Both the position numbers and the translations under genes were made by a program. Below the pieces are notes generated by a model. That model searched no databases and was not told where the DNA came from. It worked only from the letters and a program-made list of their open reading frames with translations. A stretch of DNA of 64,000 nt from Lachnospira multipara ATCC 19207 (GTDB taxonomy: Bacteria; Bacillota; Clostridia; Lachnospirales; Lachnospiraceae): contig NZ_AUJG01000007.1 in the NCBI RefSeq assembly GCF_000424105.1, forward strand, positions 53,157 to 117,156, in the 5' to 3' direction. Shown here in pieces: positions 8,092 through 16,897 of this stretch (positions within the stretch are counted from its first letter, which is position 1; every line of letters begins with the position of its first letter).

Positions 8092-10559
8092 TTCTTTATC
8101 TCAACTAAATCCGTATATTCAAGGTCTGTGCTATTTAGGCTGTCCTCATCCTCTGCTTCATAGCCATAAAGGAAAATCGACTTAAAAGGATAAAGACCGT
8201 TTCCAGCCCCATTTGTAACACCATCATCTGCTTCAATCATATTCATAATCTGGCTTTCAGTTAGAGGGTAAATATTTACATTTCCCTCAAGTCTAATTGT
8301 GCCCTTAGCCATAATAAGCCCAGTAAAATCAGATCTTACAGTTACATCTCCTGAGGCAATTATTATGCCCTTTGACATTTTTAATTTACCCTGGCTGTAG
8401 CTTGAATTAGCTAGACTAGAATCCACAATTACAGCATTTTTACTAGCGCCCTCATTATCAATGGCAACAAGCATATAGTCATCCTCTGATATAACACCGT
8501 AGTTGTGCGCCGCTACTGCTCGGTTTTGAATATATTTTCTAAAGCCCTCACTAGATATAAAATTATTGAAAACGTTGTCGCTATAGGCCGCAACATCCAT
8601 AACCTCTTCGCTGCCAATATCTGCACTTGTAAGCAGTCTAGTATCCACATCCTCTATTGGAAGCAAGATCTTATGTAAAATGTTATATCTTATGGAGTAA
8701 TTATTATATTTAGCAAGGTAAGCATCATAGTTAAAATCTATAGTTGTAGAGCCTGTATTAACCGCCCTTAGATAACTATCATAAATGCTATCTGAAAGGG
8801 CAGTCATATTAGCATAATCGCTAAGATAAATATTGCTAGCTGTAGAGGAAGCATTAACCCTTAGACTATCATGTAGGGCATCTCTAATCTCCTCATACTC
8901 TTCCTTTTTGCTATTGCTTAAGCCCTGATAATAACTACTATTTTCCTTAAAGGCCTCAAAGGCCTCATCAGACTCAATTAGTTTTGCATAAACTGCCTTT
9001 AGAGCTGCATTTTTAAAATTAAGATAATAATAGGCGCTGCCAGTAGAATCTCCGTTTGAAATTAACTTAAGTTCGTAGGGCTTATCACTATTAAGAAAGG
9101 CGTAGGCAAAGAATGACTCATCAATAGTAATTGTAGTTTCCTTACCCTTATAGTTTATGACACCTGTGTTTCCTGCAGTGTTGTAGTCTGTGGCAGTAAT
9201 TAGTGGCACCGGATTTACTTTAGCGGAAATGTATCTAGAAGGCACTAGATAGCTTTCCTGATTGCCATAGCCTGCATAGGAAAAGCCAGTAGCATAGGGG
9301 CTTTCTAAGCCGTTATATCCAATATAGGCATTGCCAGATAGCAATACATTTGCATTGGCATTAATATAAATATTGCTCTCATTACTGTTAATTATCATGG
9401 AGCTTGAGTAAAGGTGACTAGCCCCGTTAGCCGTCACATAGCCGTAGCCATAGAGGTTTCCATTAATTGTGGCAGTAGATTTATCTGCTTCTAGCTGCAA
9501 ATCATCCTTTAGATAGGCGCTGGCATTGCTTGCAATTGTAAGGCTTGAAGGGTTATTTTTTGTGAAAATGTTTCCCCCCCAGAGCCTTCCAGAAAGCAGA
9601 TTAAAACTGCCCCCCTTAATATTTATGTCAGACCCGGAAATTAAATTAGAATTCTCCCCGCCTCTAAAATTTAGGCTAGCATTATTATCTACTGTAATTC
9701 CAGTTTCGCCACCACCATAAGCACTTGCATAGAGATTAGTGCTACCAGTGTTTATAATGCCTGTGTTTCCAATAAGAGCGTATTTTGAAAAATTAGTTGT
9801 GGCAATTAAATTAGTATCCACAAGGTCAAGAAGCTCTGATGGAAAGCTAATATCAAGATCAATAGTTATATCTGAATAATAACCAGCACTTGTCATATAG
9901 CTAATAGTTATGTCTTTTATTTTCAAAGTGTAATTATCAAGACTTACATTAAGGCCTGAAAAATCTGTTAGCGTTTCATTTTCCTTAGTAAGACTAAGGC
10001 TTAAAATGTCCTTAACATCAAGCTTTCCTTCTGTATTAGTCTCAAGATAAGACTTTAGTGTCTCAATTAAATTTTCCTTTTTATCTACATCAAATTCTCC
10101 AAAAAGGGTATCAAAGCTATTACCTGAAAGGTATATGTCAGATAGATAACTATCCCTGTTAGCTTCAGTGATTATGCCAAGCTTTTCTAGGAGTCTTATT
10201 GTATAGTTTTTTCTAAAAAGGGAATTAGCACTTGCATTAGTAAAGCTTGCATCGGTTCTTGCTTGATTTAGATTATCTGAATAGCGCCTTAATTCATCAA
10301 TATAGGCCATATTAAAGCTTTCCATGGCAGTCTTTGAAAGGCTTAAATAAATCTCATCTACAGCCTCTTCTGAGCTGTAGAAACTAGATTTAGAATTAAG
10401 CTTAGTCTTTTTCATGCGAAGATTTAGCATAACTACAGAGGTTACTGAGCTTGCTAAAATAAGAATAAAAGAGCACATAATTAGCACAATAATAAGAGTC
10501 GAACCTGCTTTATTCATTTTTAAATTTATTTTTGATTTTTTTCTATTAAAAATCTTCAT
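8079..10559 (-). CDS. Giant PilX-like pilus protein with repetitive beta-rich domain
   Basis: An 826-residue protein. The N-terminus has the PilX-type signature NKAGSTLIIVLIMCSFILI: a glycine before a long hydrophobic helix, with no glutamate at position 5. Residues about 255-420 are rich in Gly, Asn and Ser with short repeated strands (IGNTGIINTG, NIYINANANVLLSGNAYIG), typical of a right-handed beta-helix or bactofilin-like fold. A second such stretch near 730-780 reads GIIIASGDVTVRSDFTGLIM. PilX proteins are usually about 200 residues, so this is four times longer. It overlaps the next minor pilin by 13 bases and follows the PilV-like gene by 10. A minor pilin presenting a large adhesive head is the likely role; the exact function is inferred. 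Confidence 0.75.
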   Translation of the reverse strand: MKIFNRKKSKINLKMNKAGSTLIIVLIMCSFILILASSVTSVVMLNLRMKKTKLNSKSSFYSSEEAVDEIYLSLSKTAMESFNMAYIDELRRYSDNLNQARTDASFTNASANSLFRKNYTIRLLEKLGIITEANRDSYLSDIYLSGNSFDTLFGEFDVDKKENLIETLKSYLETNTEGKLDVKDILSLSLTKENETLTDFSGLNVSLDNYTLKIKDITISYMTSAGYYSDITIDLDISFPSELLDLVDTNLIATTNFSKYALIGNTGIINTGSTNLYASAYGGGETGITVDNNASLNFRGGENSNLISGSDINIKGGSFNLLSGRLWGGNIFTKNNPSSLTIASNASAYLKDDLQLEADKSTATINGNLYGYGYVTANGASHLYSSSMIINSNESNIYINANANVLLSGNAYIGYNGLESPYATGFSYAGYGNQESYLVPSRYISAKVNPVPLITATDYNTAGNTGVINYKGKETTITIDESFFAYAFLNSDKPYELKLISNGDSTGSAYYYLNFKNAALKAVYAKLIESDEAFEAFKENSSYYQGLSNSKKEEYEEIRDALHDSLRVNASSTASNIYLSDYANMTALSDSIYDSYLRAVNTGSTTIDFNYDAYLAKYNNYSIRYNILHKILLPIEDVDTRLLTSADIGSEEVMDVAAYSDNVFNNFISSEGFRKYIQNRAVAAHNYGVISEDDYMLVAIDNEGASKNAVIVDSSLANSSYSQGKLKMSKGIIIASGDVTVRSDFTGLIMAKGTIRLEGNVNIYPLTESQIMNMIEADDGVTNGAGNGLYPFKSIFLYGYEAEDEDSLNSTDLEYTDLVEIKNWRN

Positions 10560-10569
10560 AGGATTTCCT

Positions 10570-11856
10570 CTATTCTATCTTTGTGCTAACAATAGTTGTA
10601 AGTAAATTCTCTTCTTCTCTACTTCTATAATAGACCTTTACAATAAGCCTATAGATGTAGTTTTTGCCAGGACTTTTTATGCCATTTTCAATGGATAAGG
10701 CCCAGTTTTCAACATTGGAAAAAATGGACACCACTAAGTCTTTTGATACTTCCTTTTGACTTGAATTTTCCCTCAAGCTTTTATTGGCATCACTATAATA
10801 ATTACAAGTTACTTTATCATTACTAAGCACTACATAGCCTTCATCCTCTTGCTTTTCCTGCTCTATAAAAAGTAGGTCTAAATTTAAAAAGGCTACCTTT
10901 TTATTAAAGCTAGTATCATAGGAATAATTTATGGTGATTTCATCCTTTGCATACTGCTTTTTTTGTCCATCAACTATAGATACATTTTCATCTGCATAAT
11001 AATCATCAAAGATGCTATAGAAAATGTATATCTTGTTGGCATTATTCTCGTAATCACTAGAAGAAGAAATTATGTAGTCATAATCATCTTCTGATAAATC
11101 TGGCTCTAGTTTTGTATCTAAATTAGAGGCTGTAATTAGTTTCGTTGCATAATTAAACTCTCTAATATAGTCAGCAATATTAAGGTCAGGTCTAGCCTCG
11201 TCTATGTAGGAATAGGAAATTGTCACATCTAGTTTTTGAATATAAGAGACAAAATCAGAACTTGTTCTATCTTTAGTTATACTAACATCAATAACAGATG
11301 TCTTTTTTATACAAGATTTGTCATAAAGGTCTCCTGTGGATTCTAAAAAGTAGGTGGCGGCCTCTTCATTTATGGCATCGTCTGTGTAAATAATATTCTT
11401 TTCCTTATCTAGACTTGCATAGCTAGAAAGGCCGAAGCTATTGACATTATTCTTGCTATTAGACTCTCCATTTGTAAAGTTGTCATTATAATAACTAGGA
11501 TCAAGCGTTGCCTCTATTATAAAGTCTTCCCCATCAATTCCTGTATAGCTATCTTTATCATTATTAGACACCAAAAATTTGAGCACTCCCTGCTCATCTT
11601 CAAAGCTTTGATTGCTCTCCTTTTGGTAGCTATAATTTAGATCTTCAATTTCTAAATTAGAAACTGATACATTTTTTATCTCTTCAATAATATTATTTGC
11701 TGCAGTGTTGGCATTTTCAGTGCGACGAGCTTTTGAATTAGTCTTTGCAGCATTTGTAAAAATAGATAAAATTGGCAGAGTTACAATAACTAATATAGCT
11801 ATACTTATTAAAACCTCTACTAAAGAAAATCCTTCATTTCCTTTTCTTTTATCCAT
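10570..11856 (-). CDS. Minor prepilin, PilV-like, long head domain
   Basis: A 428-residue protein with prepilin leader MDKRKGNEG followed by FSLVEVLISIAILVIVTLPI; the glutamate at mature position 5 is present. The FSLVEVLISI pattern and following helix resemble PilV/GspI proteins, but those are usually 130-200 residues. Here the soluble head is about 390 residues, rich in Asp, Ser and Tyr, with a stretch near 230-280 containing many aspartates. It follows the PilO-like gene by 12 bases and precedes the PilX-like gene by 10. Together with its neighbours it would form the initiating tip complex of the pilus. Confidence 0.85.
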   Translation of the reverse strand: MDKRKGNEGFSLVEVLISIAILVIVTLPILSIFTNAAKTNSKARRTENANTAANNIIEEIKNVSVSNLEIEDLNYSYQKESNQSFEDEQGVLKFLVSNNDKDSYTGIDGEDFIIEATLDPSYYNDNFTNGESNSKNNVNSFGLSSYASLDKEKNIIYTDDAINEEAATYFLESTGDLYDKSCIKKTSVIDVSITKDRTSSDFVSYIQKLDVTISYSYIDEARPDLNIADYIREFNYATKLITASNLDTKLEPDLSEDDYDYIISSSSDYENNANKIYIFYSIFDDYYADENVSIVDGQKKQYAKDEITINYSYDTSFNKKVAFLNLDLLFIEQEKQEDEGYVVLSNDKVTCNYYSDANKSLRENSSQKEVSKDLVVSIFSNVENWALSIENGIKSPGKNYIYRLIVKVYYRSREEENLLTTIVSTKIE

Positions 11857-11868
11857 AGGACCACCTTA

Positions 11869-12609
11869 CTAATCACTAACTGTAACTGACTGTGTTGTGT
11901 CTACATTTTCCATAAATAAATTGTCTTTTCCTCTTATAAAATCATAAGTGGATTCCTTAAACTCCCTATCAGTGCTTGTAATATAATACATACTAATAGT
12001 CATGGTGCCTGACACGATATTAGAGGAAGCATCATAGGAAGAAGATATATTATCTATTGTATTCTTACTAAAATAGCTATTTACATAGCTAATAAAATTT
12101 TTCCATTTATTATAATCTGCCTCATAGGCAATAGATAGGCTGTTACTATAGCCCACCATATCTGTTTCATAACTAGTTGTACTTGCGGGATTTGAGCTAT
12201 TTAATATACCAAAGGTATAAATTGGATTAGCTGTTTCAAAGGCGGCAGATTTAATCCATACTCCGGTGCTTGACTCTACTGTGTTTAGAAAATTTATGAT
12301 ATAAGCTTTACTGCTGCCTGAGGAATAATTTGATAGTATTTCTTCTGTTTTGCTTGTGTAATCCTTGGTGTCTTCTAAATACTTATCCTTATTTTTTGTC
12401 TTCTCTTCTAGGTCCTTTACTTGCTTTTCAAGCTTTACAATTTCTACCTCATGCTTTTCATTTTTTGCATCCACCCTAGTAAATACAAGATAATAGGCGG
12501 CAATAATTAGTAGAAAAGAACAAAGCAATAACAATAATTTTTTATCTCTAGTTGAAACTTCGGTGCTAATATTTAACTTCTTAAAAAGATTTTTAAAAAA
12601 ATTACTCAT
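11869..12609 (-). CDS. PilO/GspM-like inner-membrane pilus assembly protein
   Basis: A 246-residue bitopic protein: about 23 cytoplasmic residues, one membrane helix (about 24-43, KKLLLLLCSFLLIIAAYYLVF), a charged coiled-coil (about 45-95) and an extracellular ferredoxin-like-sized domain. This topology and its place directly after the pilM-pilN gene match PilO, which pairs with PilN to connect the cytoplasmic PilM ring to the pilus. Sequence similarity to PilO itself is weak by eye, so the call rests on topology and gene order. It lies 16 bases after pilMN. Confidence 0.72.
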   Translation of the reverse strand: MSNFFKNLFKKLNISTEVSTRDKKLLLLLCSFLLIIAAYYLVFTRVDAKNEKHEVEIVKLEKQVKDLEEKTKNKDKYLEDTKDYTSKTEEILSNYSSGSSKAYIINFLNTVESSTGVWIKSAAFETANPIYTFGILNSSNPASTTSYETDMVGYSNSLSIAYEADYNKWKNFISYVNSYFSKNTIDNISSSYDASSNIVSGTMTISMYYITSTDREFKESTYDFIRGKDNLFMENVDTTQSVTVSD

Positions 12610-12625
12610 ATAACCACCCCTCTAT

Positions 12626-14197
12626 CTAAGACTCATCACTAAGGTCGCTAAAGTTAAAGCTAACACTAAAGGAAAGTACTATTGTCTCTAAGCTATTTTT
12701 ACTTTCCTGTATGCTTGGCAATTCCACATTACTAATACCAGAAGTATTAGTTAGTTGTGTAATCATTGCAGCAATAGATAGCTTTGAACTTGCTGTTGCT
12801 GATATAGTTACATAGCCATTAGATACAGTCATATTTTTTATAACAACATCTGCTGGTAAATTTTTTTCTAAAATGCTAACTAGCTTTTCTAATTCATCAT
12901 CGCTACTAACTGTCAAATTCTTAAAGGCCTTAGCATCAAGATAGGCATCCTTAGCATCATAATATTCATTTACAATTTCACTTATTTCACTCTTTTGACT
13001 TATGGACTTATTAAGATTTTTCTCCTTTTGTACAAGATAGAAATTCTTTGTTAGAGGATATATAATCAAAACCGCCGTCACAATAATTGATAGTCCTAAG
13101 ATTAACTTAAAAGGCTTTAATTCCCCCCTTAATACTACTTCTTTTTCAATATCTTTTGGAATAAAATTTACTGGTTCAATTAAAGCACCTAGGTTATTCA
13201 AATAAGAATTAAGTCTTCTTTTTTCAAAAGCTGTCTTCTTATCACAGATTACATTATTTAAATCCACAAGATTTGTAACTTCCTTTTTAATCTCATTAGA
13301 TAAAAGCTCGTTAAAGCCCTTAATAGTAATAGCATTACCTAAAACATAGGCCTTTGCAATTTCATCACCCTTATTTCTTGAGGTGTAATAATCCATGATT
13401 CTATTAATATTTCCAATTAAATAGCGTAAAGATTCTGTAATTGCATCCCCATCAAATTCACTTTGAAGCAGTTCTTCATTTTGCAGTTTAAGTAGGGCTG
13501 CCTCATAGGTTAGGTCAAATTCTTCCATAACTGCGTCCACTAAAAGGGACTTTCCATAAGGAACTATTCTTTGTAATTTTAGGACATTATTTTTGAAAAT
13601 GTTAACTACGGTGCCATCATTTTCAATCTCCACAACTAAATTACAATCGCTATTAATCTGGTGTTTAACTAACTGATAGGCAGAGTTACCTGTATAATCT
13701 ATGTAAGATAAATTAAGGCCAAGCTTTTTAGCAAGCTCATAATAGCTTTTTGCCGTATCCAAATTAAGGGCTGCAAGCATAAGTTTTAACTTACTAGCCC
13801 CATCCTCATTAAATCTATCTACTATAGAATATTCAACTATGTAATCACTAATATTTACTGGAAAATATTCAGATGCATTTGCCTCTACAAGTTTTGCAAT
13901 CTTAGTGTTTGGCAAATTGGGAATAACAATTTCTTTTGTAGCAATCTTTGTAGAGCTTACAGAAAAGCAGATATTACTAGATTCAAAGCCCTTTTCAAGC
14001 ATGGCATTTTGCATAGCCTTAGCTATTTTATCAAGATCAGTTAATATGCCATCATTTACGCAGTCCTTAGGTGTTTCAATGGTCACAGCTCTATAAACAT
14101 GGATTTGCTTACCTACTAGTGATACCTCCATCATCTTTATGAATTCATTATTTAGGACTGCACTAATTAGTTTTCCTTTAACTTTCACAAATGCCAT
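12626..14197 (-). CDS. pilM: PilM-PilN fusion (GspL-like) pilus alignment protein
   Basis: A 523-residue protein. Residues 1-350 look like PilM, an actin-like ATPase that binds PilN, with NLPNTKIAKLVEANASEYFP near 95-113, a region typical of PilM. A single membrane helix (about 362-383) and a coiled-coil plus small outer domain (about 385-520) look like PilN. In Proteobacteria these are two genes; here they form one open frame, like GspL of type II secretion. No separate pilN is present nearby, which supports a true fusion. It lies 9 bases after the prepilin peptidase gene. It should form the inner-membrane alignment platform with the PilO-like protein. Confidence 0.85.
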   Translation of the reverse strand: MAFVKVKGKLISAVLNNEFIKMMEVSLVGKQIHVYRAVTIETPKDCVNDGILTDLDKIAKAMQNAMLEKGFESSNICFSVSSTKIATKEIVIPNLPNTKIAKLVEANASEYFPVNISDYIVEYSIVDRFNEDGASKLKLMLAALNLDTAKSYYELAKKLGLNLSYIDYTGNSAYQLVKHQINSDCNLVVEIENDGTVVNIFKNNVLKLQRIVPYGKSLLVDAVMEEFDLTYEAALLKLQNEELLQSEFDGDAITESLRYLIGNINRIMDYYTSRNKGDEIAKAYVLGNAITIKGFNELLSNEIKKEVTNLVDLNNVICDKKTAFEKRRLNSYLNNLGALIEPVNFIPKDIEKEVVLRGELKPFKLILGLSIIVTAVLIIYPLTKNFYLVQKEKNLNKSISQKSEISEIVNEYYDAKDAYLDAKAFKNLTVSSDDELEKLVSILEKNLPADVVIKNMTVSNGYVTISATASSKLSIAAMITQLTNTSGISNVELPSIQESKNSLETIVLSFSVSFNFSDLSDES

Positions 14198-14206
14198 ATG
14201 CCCTCC

Positions 14207-14971
14207 TTATATAAATAGGCCTAAATAGGCGGCTACTATTTCCTTTCCAAATAGAATAGAAAAATATATTCCTAAACATAAATAAGGTCCAAAAGCCAAT
14301 ATATGTCCTTCATTTGTCAGTTTCATTCTAATAGTATGTATTACACTTCCTAAAATACATGCAATAAAAAAAGCCAGAACTGTTTCTTTTAGTCCTAAGA
14401 AAAGTCCTGCGGCTGCCATAAGCTTTATATCTCCTCCTCCAAAGACGTCTATGTTTTTAAAATGTCTAAAAATTACAACTAGTAAATACATAACGCCACT
14501 AACTCCTATAAAGCCTAAAAATTTATCAGCTAAATTTATGCTTATAATTGCGTTAATAATGGCTATAACTAATAAGGCTATATTTAAGCCATCATAAATA
14601 ATATAGCTTTTAAAATCTATAACTGCTATTGCAAGTAAAATGGAGCTAAATAAACTAACTAAAACTCCATAAATTCCAAATCCAAATCTTAAAAATATAA
14701 CTAAGTATAATAAAGCATTAACTAATTCGATAATTGGATACTGTAGGCTTATTTTTTTGCCACAATATCTACAACGGCCTCGTAAACTAATGTAGCTTAA
14801 CAGTGGTACGAGGTCGTACCACTGTAATCTATGGCCACAATTAGTGCAACTTGAAGCTTTAATTATAATATCTTCTTTCTTTGGTAGTCGATAAATTAAT
14901 ACATTTATGAAACTGCCAATTACTAAGCCGTAAATAAAAATTATTATATACAGGTAAATTTCTTGTTGCAT
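14207..14971 (-). CDS. pilD: Prepilin peptidase/N-methyltransferase (PilD)
   Basis: A membrane aspartyl protease that cleaves prepilin leaders after glycine and usually N-methylates the new N-terminus. The 254 residues contain the N-terminal domain with four zinc-type cysteines (C42, C45, C67, C70 in SCTNCGHRLQW and GRCRYCGKKIS), so the methyltransferase part is kept. The two catalytic aspartates are D119 in AVIDFKSYIIYD and D181 in the GGGDIKLMAAAGLFLG motif. Seven or more membrane segments are visible. It sits between the major pilin and pilMN, so substrates and enzyme are made together. Confidence 0.96.
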   Translation of the reverse strand: MQQEIYLYIIIFIYGLVIGSFINVLIYRLPKKEDIIIKASSCTNCGHRLQWYDLVPLLSYISLRGRCRYCGKKISLQYPIIELVNALLYLVIFLRFGFGIYGVLVSLFSSILLAIAVIDFKSYIIYDGLNIALLVIAIINAIISINLADKFLGFIGVSGVMYLLVVIFRHFKNIDVFGGGDIKLMAAAGLFLGLKETVLAFFIACILGSVIHTIRMKLTNEGHILAFGPYLCLGIYFSILFGKEIVAAYLGLFI

Positions 14972-14990
14972 TTTAATTAAGTCCTTTACT

Positions 14991-15497
14991 CTACTTTACA
15001 ATAAAGTATGCGTCTGTAACTCTAGCACAAGCTACTGCATCAGTATCTGCTGGTAACTGTGTTGTTGATGTAGGTGCTGTTGTTGCAACCATTACACATA
15101 CTGAGCCATTATCTGCAATAACAATATAGATATTGCCTGACTTTGCCTTTGATGACTTCATTGTAATGCTTGATGTAAGTGTTGCCTGAAGTTCCTGCTG
15201 AAGTGAAGAATAATTAGATAAACTTGTTCCCTCTAAATCTGCGCTATCCCCTGAGCCTAGGTCAATAATGGCACCATCTGCAACTTCATTTTCAATTGCT
15301 TCATCTGACGTTGCCACCATAACTGCTTCTCTGATTGAATCAAGTGTCTGTAAATCTGTTGATTCTCTAGATCTTTCCACACTTCTTAAAAGTGTAGGTG
15401 CTAGAACGCCAACTAAAACAACCATAATAGCAATAACTACTATTAATTCAACCAATGAAAAACCCTTGTTTCCTAACTTTTTCTGTGATCTAACCAT
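14991..15497 (-). CDS. pilA: Major type IV pilin
   Basis: A 168-residue prepilin. The leader ends KKLGNKG, and the mature protein begins FSLVELIVVIAIMVVLVGVL with glutamate 5, then a typical amphipathic alpha-1C region (SVERSRESTDLQTLDSIREA). The head is short, Ser/Thr/Ala-rich, with two distant cysteines (SVCVMVA and VACARVT) that could form the usual C-terminal disulfide loop. The Shine-Dalgarno sequence GGAG is 6 to 7 bases from the ATG. It directly follows pilC and precedes the peptidase gene. It is the smallest and most canonical pilin here, so it is the probable main subunit. Confidence 0.93.
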   Translation of the reverse strand: MVRSQKKLGNKGFSLVELIVVIAIMVVLVGVLAPTLLRSVERSRESTDLQTLDSIREAVMVATSDEAIENEVADGAIIDLGSGDSADLEGTSLSNYSSLQQELQATLTSSITMKSSKAKSGNIYIVIADNGSVCVMVATTAPTSTTQLPADTDAVACARVTDAYFIVK

Positions 15498-15584
15498 TTT
15501 CGTTCTCCTTTTTTAGTTTTTATATAAACTTAACTCCTAAGTTTATAACACACTTGTTCTTTGTTGCGATGCTATCATCACTTT

Positions 15585-16790
15585 CTAAATGCTATTATAT
15601 AATTGAATCATTGGCTGATAAATTGCTGCAATTAGTAGTATTACTAAAAGCGCCATGATAATTATAATAACTGGTTCTAATAATGCTGTAAGACTTGTGG
15701 TTGTAATTTCAACCTCTTCCTCGTAGTAATTTGCACTATTAGAAAGCATTTCCTCCATGTTACCCGTCTGCTCTCCTATGCCCACCATATGTGTTAGCAT
15801 AGCTGGAAAAATATCCATTGTTTTCATTTGTGATGAAAGGGGAATACCTAGTGCTACTCCGCCCTTCATTTTTATTAATGCATCCTTATAGTGAATGTTT
15901 GGCATGGTCTGGGCCGTTATATCTAGGGCCGAAATCAGTGGCATGCCTGATTGTATAAGGGTTGCAAGTGTTCTTGAAATGGAAGCACATGCGGTTTTAA
16001 CAGCTAACTTTCCAAAGATTGGAAGCTTTAATTTAAGCCCGTCTATTTTGTGTCTACCACCATCACTAGCTTTATAGATTTTGTATAAAAATATGAGAAA
16101 GGCTACCAATACAACTAATAGTAACCAATAGTTTCTAAATAAATCACTAAGCCCTATGATTAACTTTGTGGAAGTTGGAAGGCTTGTATTTAAGTCTTCA
16201 AACATGGTCACAAAGTTTGGAATTACAAAGGTTAGCATAACCACTAAAATGCCTATCATTACGATTAATAAAACAATAGGATACATCATTGCCTTTTTTA
16301 TAATTCCCTTTAGTTTTGCCTCTTTTTCAAATTGAATCGCCATTCTATCAAGAGACTTTTCTAGGCTGCCTGAACTCTCACCAGCCTTAATCATTTCAAT
16401 TAGAATACTTGGAAAAATCTTATCTTCTCTTAGGGCGTCTGCAAGTGACTCGCCCTTTTCTACCCCTGCTCTAGCTCTTTTAATTCCCTCTTTTAAACTA
16501 GAGTCCTCTGTTTGTTCCTCTAACATCTCAAGTGCGCTAACAATAGATATTCCAGCTTTTATAATGCTAGAAAACTGTCGGCAAAAAACCGCCATATCCC
16601 TTTGTTTAACTTTCCCCTTTAAGAATGAAAGCTCTATATCTTTATTAAGAAAATTCTGTCTTGATACGGAAATAGGAATTAATCCAGTTTCTCTAATCCT
16701 TAATTGTGCCTCTCTTTCATTCTCCGCTTTTATAGAACCTTTCTTTTCTATACCCTCTAAGGTTATGGCTTGATATAAATATGTCTCCAT
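15585..16790 (-). CDS. pilC: Pilus assembly platform protein PilC
   Basis: The polytopic membrane protein (GspF family) on which the PilB and PilT motors act. The 401 residues have two repeated GspF domains (about 65-190 and 270-390), each with motifs such as FCRQFSSIIKAGISIVSALE and LATLIQSGMPLISALDI, plus three membrane segments (about 168-190, 220-240, 370-395). I start at the ATG METYLYQ, with AGAGG 5 bases upstream, rather than a GTG two codons earlier. A good sigma-A promoter lies in the 107 bases upstream, so pilC and later genes can be transcribed apart from pilB-pilT. Confidence 0.95.
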   Translation of the reverse strand: METYLYQAITLEGIEKKGSIKAENEREAQLRIRETGLIPISVSRQNFLNKDIELSFLKGKVKQRDMAVFCRQFSSIIKAGISIVSALEMLEEQTEDSSLKEGIKRARAGVEKGESLADALREDKIFPSILIEMIKAGESSGSLEKSLDRMAIQFEKEAKLKGIIKKAMMYPIVLLIVMIGILVVMLTFVIPNFVTMFEDLNTSLPTSTKLIIGLSDLFRNYWLLLVVLVAFLIFLYKIYKASDGGRHKIDGLKLKLPIFGKLAVKTACASISRTLATLIQSGMPLISALDITAQTMPNIHYKDALIKMKGGVALGIPLSSQMKTMDIFPAMLTHMVGIGEQTGNMEEMLSNSANYYEEEVEITTTSLTALLEPVIIIIMALLVILLIAAIYQPMIQLYNSI

Positions 16791-16847
16791 ACTCACCTCT
16801 CATATTCACTTGTCATGCTCCACGCAAACTTATCCTTACCTATACTC

Positions 16848-16876
16848 ATTATAGCAAATGTATTGCTCCCATTCAA
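16848..16876 (-). promoter_or_regulatory. Internal sigma-A promoter before pilC
   Basis: On the minus strand, -35 TTGAAT (16871-16876), 17-base spacer, extended -10 TGC-TATAAT (16848-16853). The -10 is a perfect consensus and the start of pilC is 58 bases further on. This would let the platform and pilin genes be expressed above the level of the ATPase genes. Confidence 0.7.
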
Positions 16877-16897
16877 CAATTTAAACAACTATAAATA

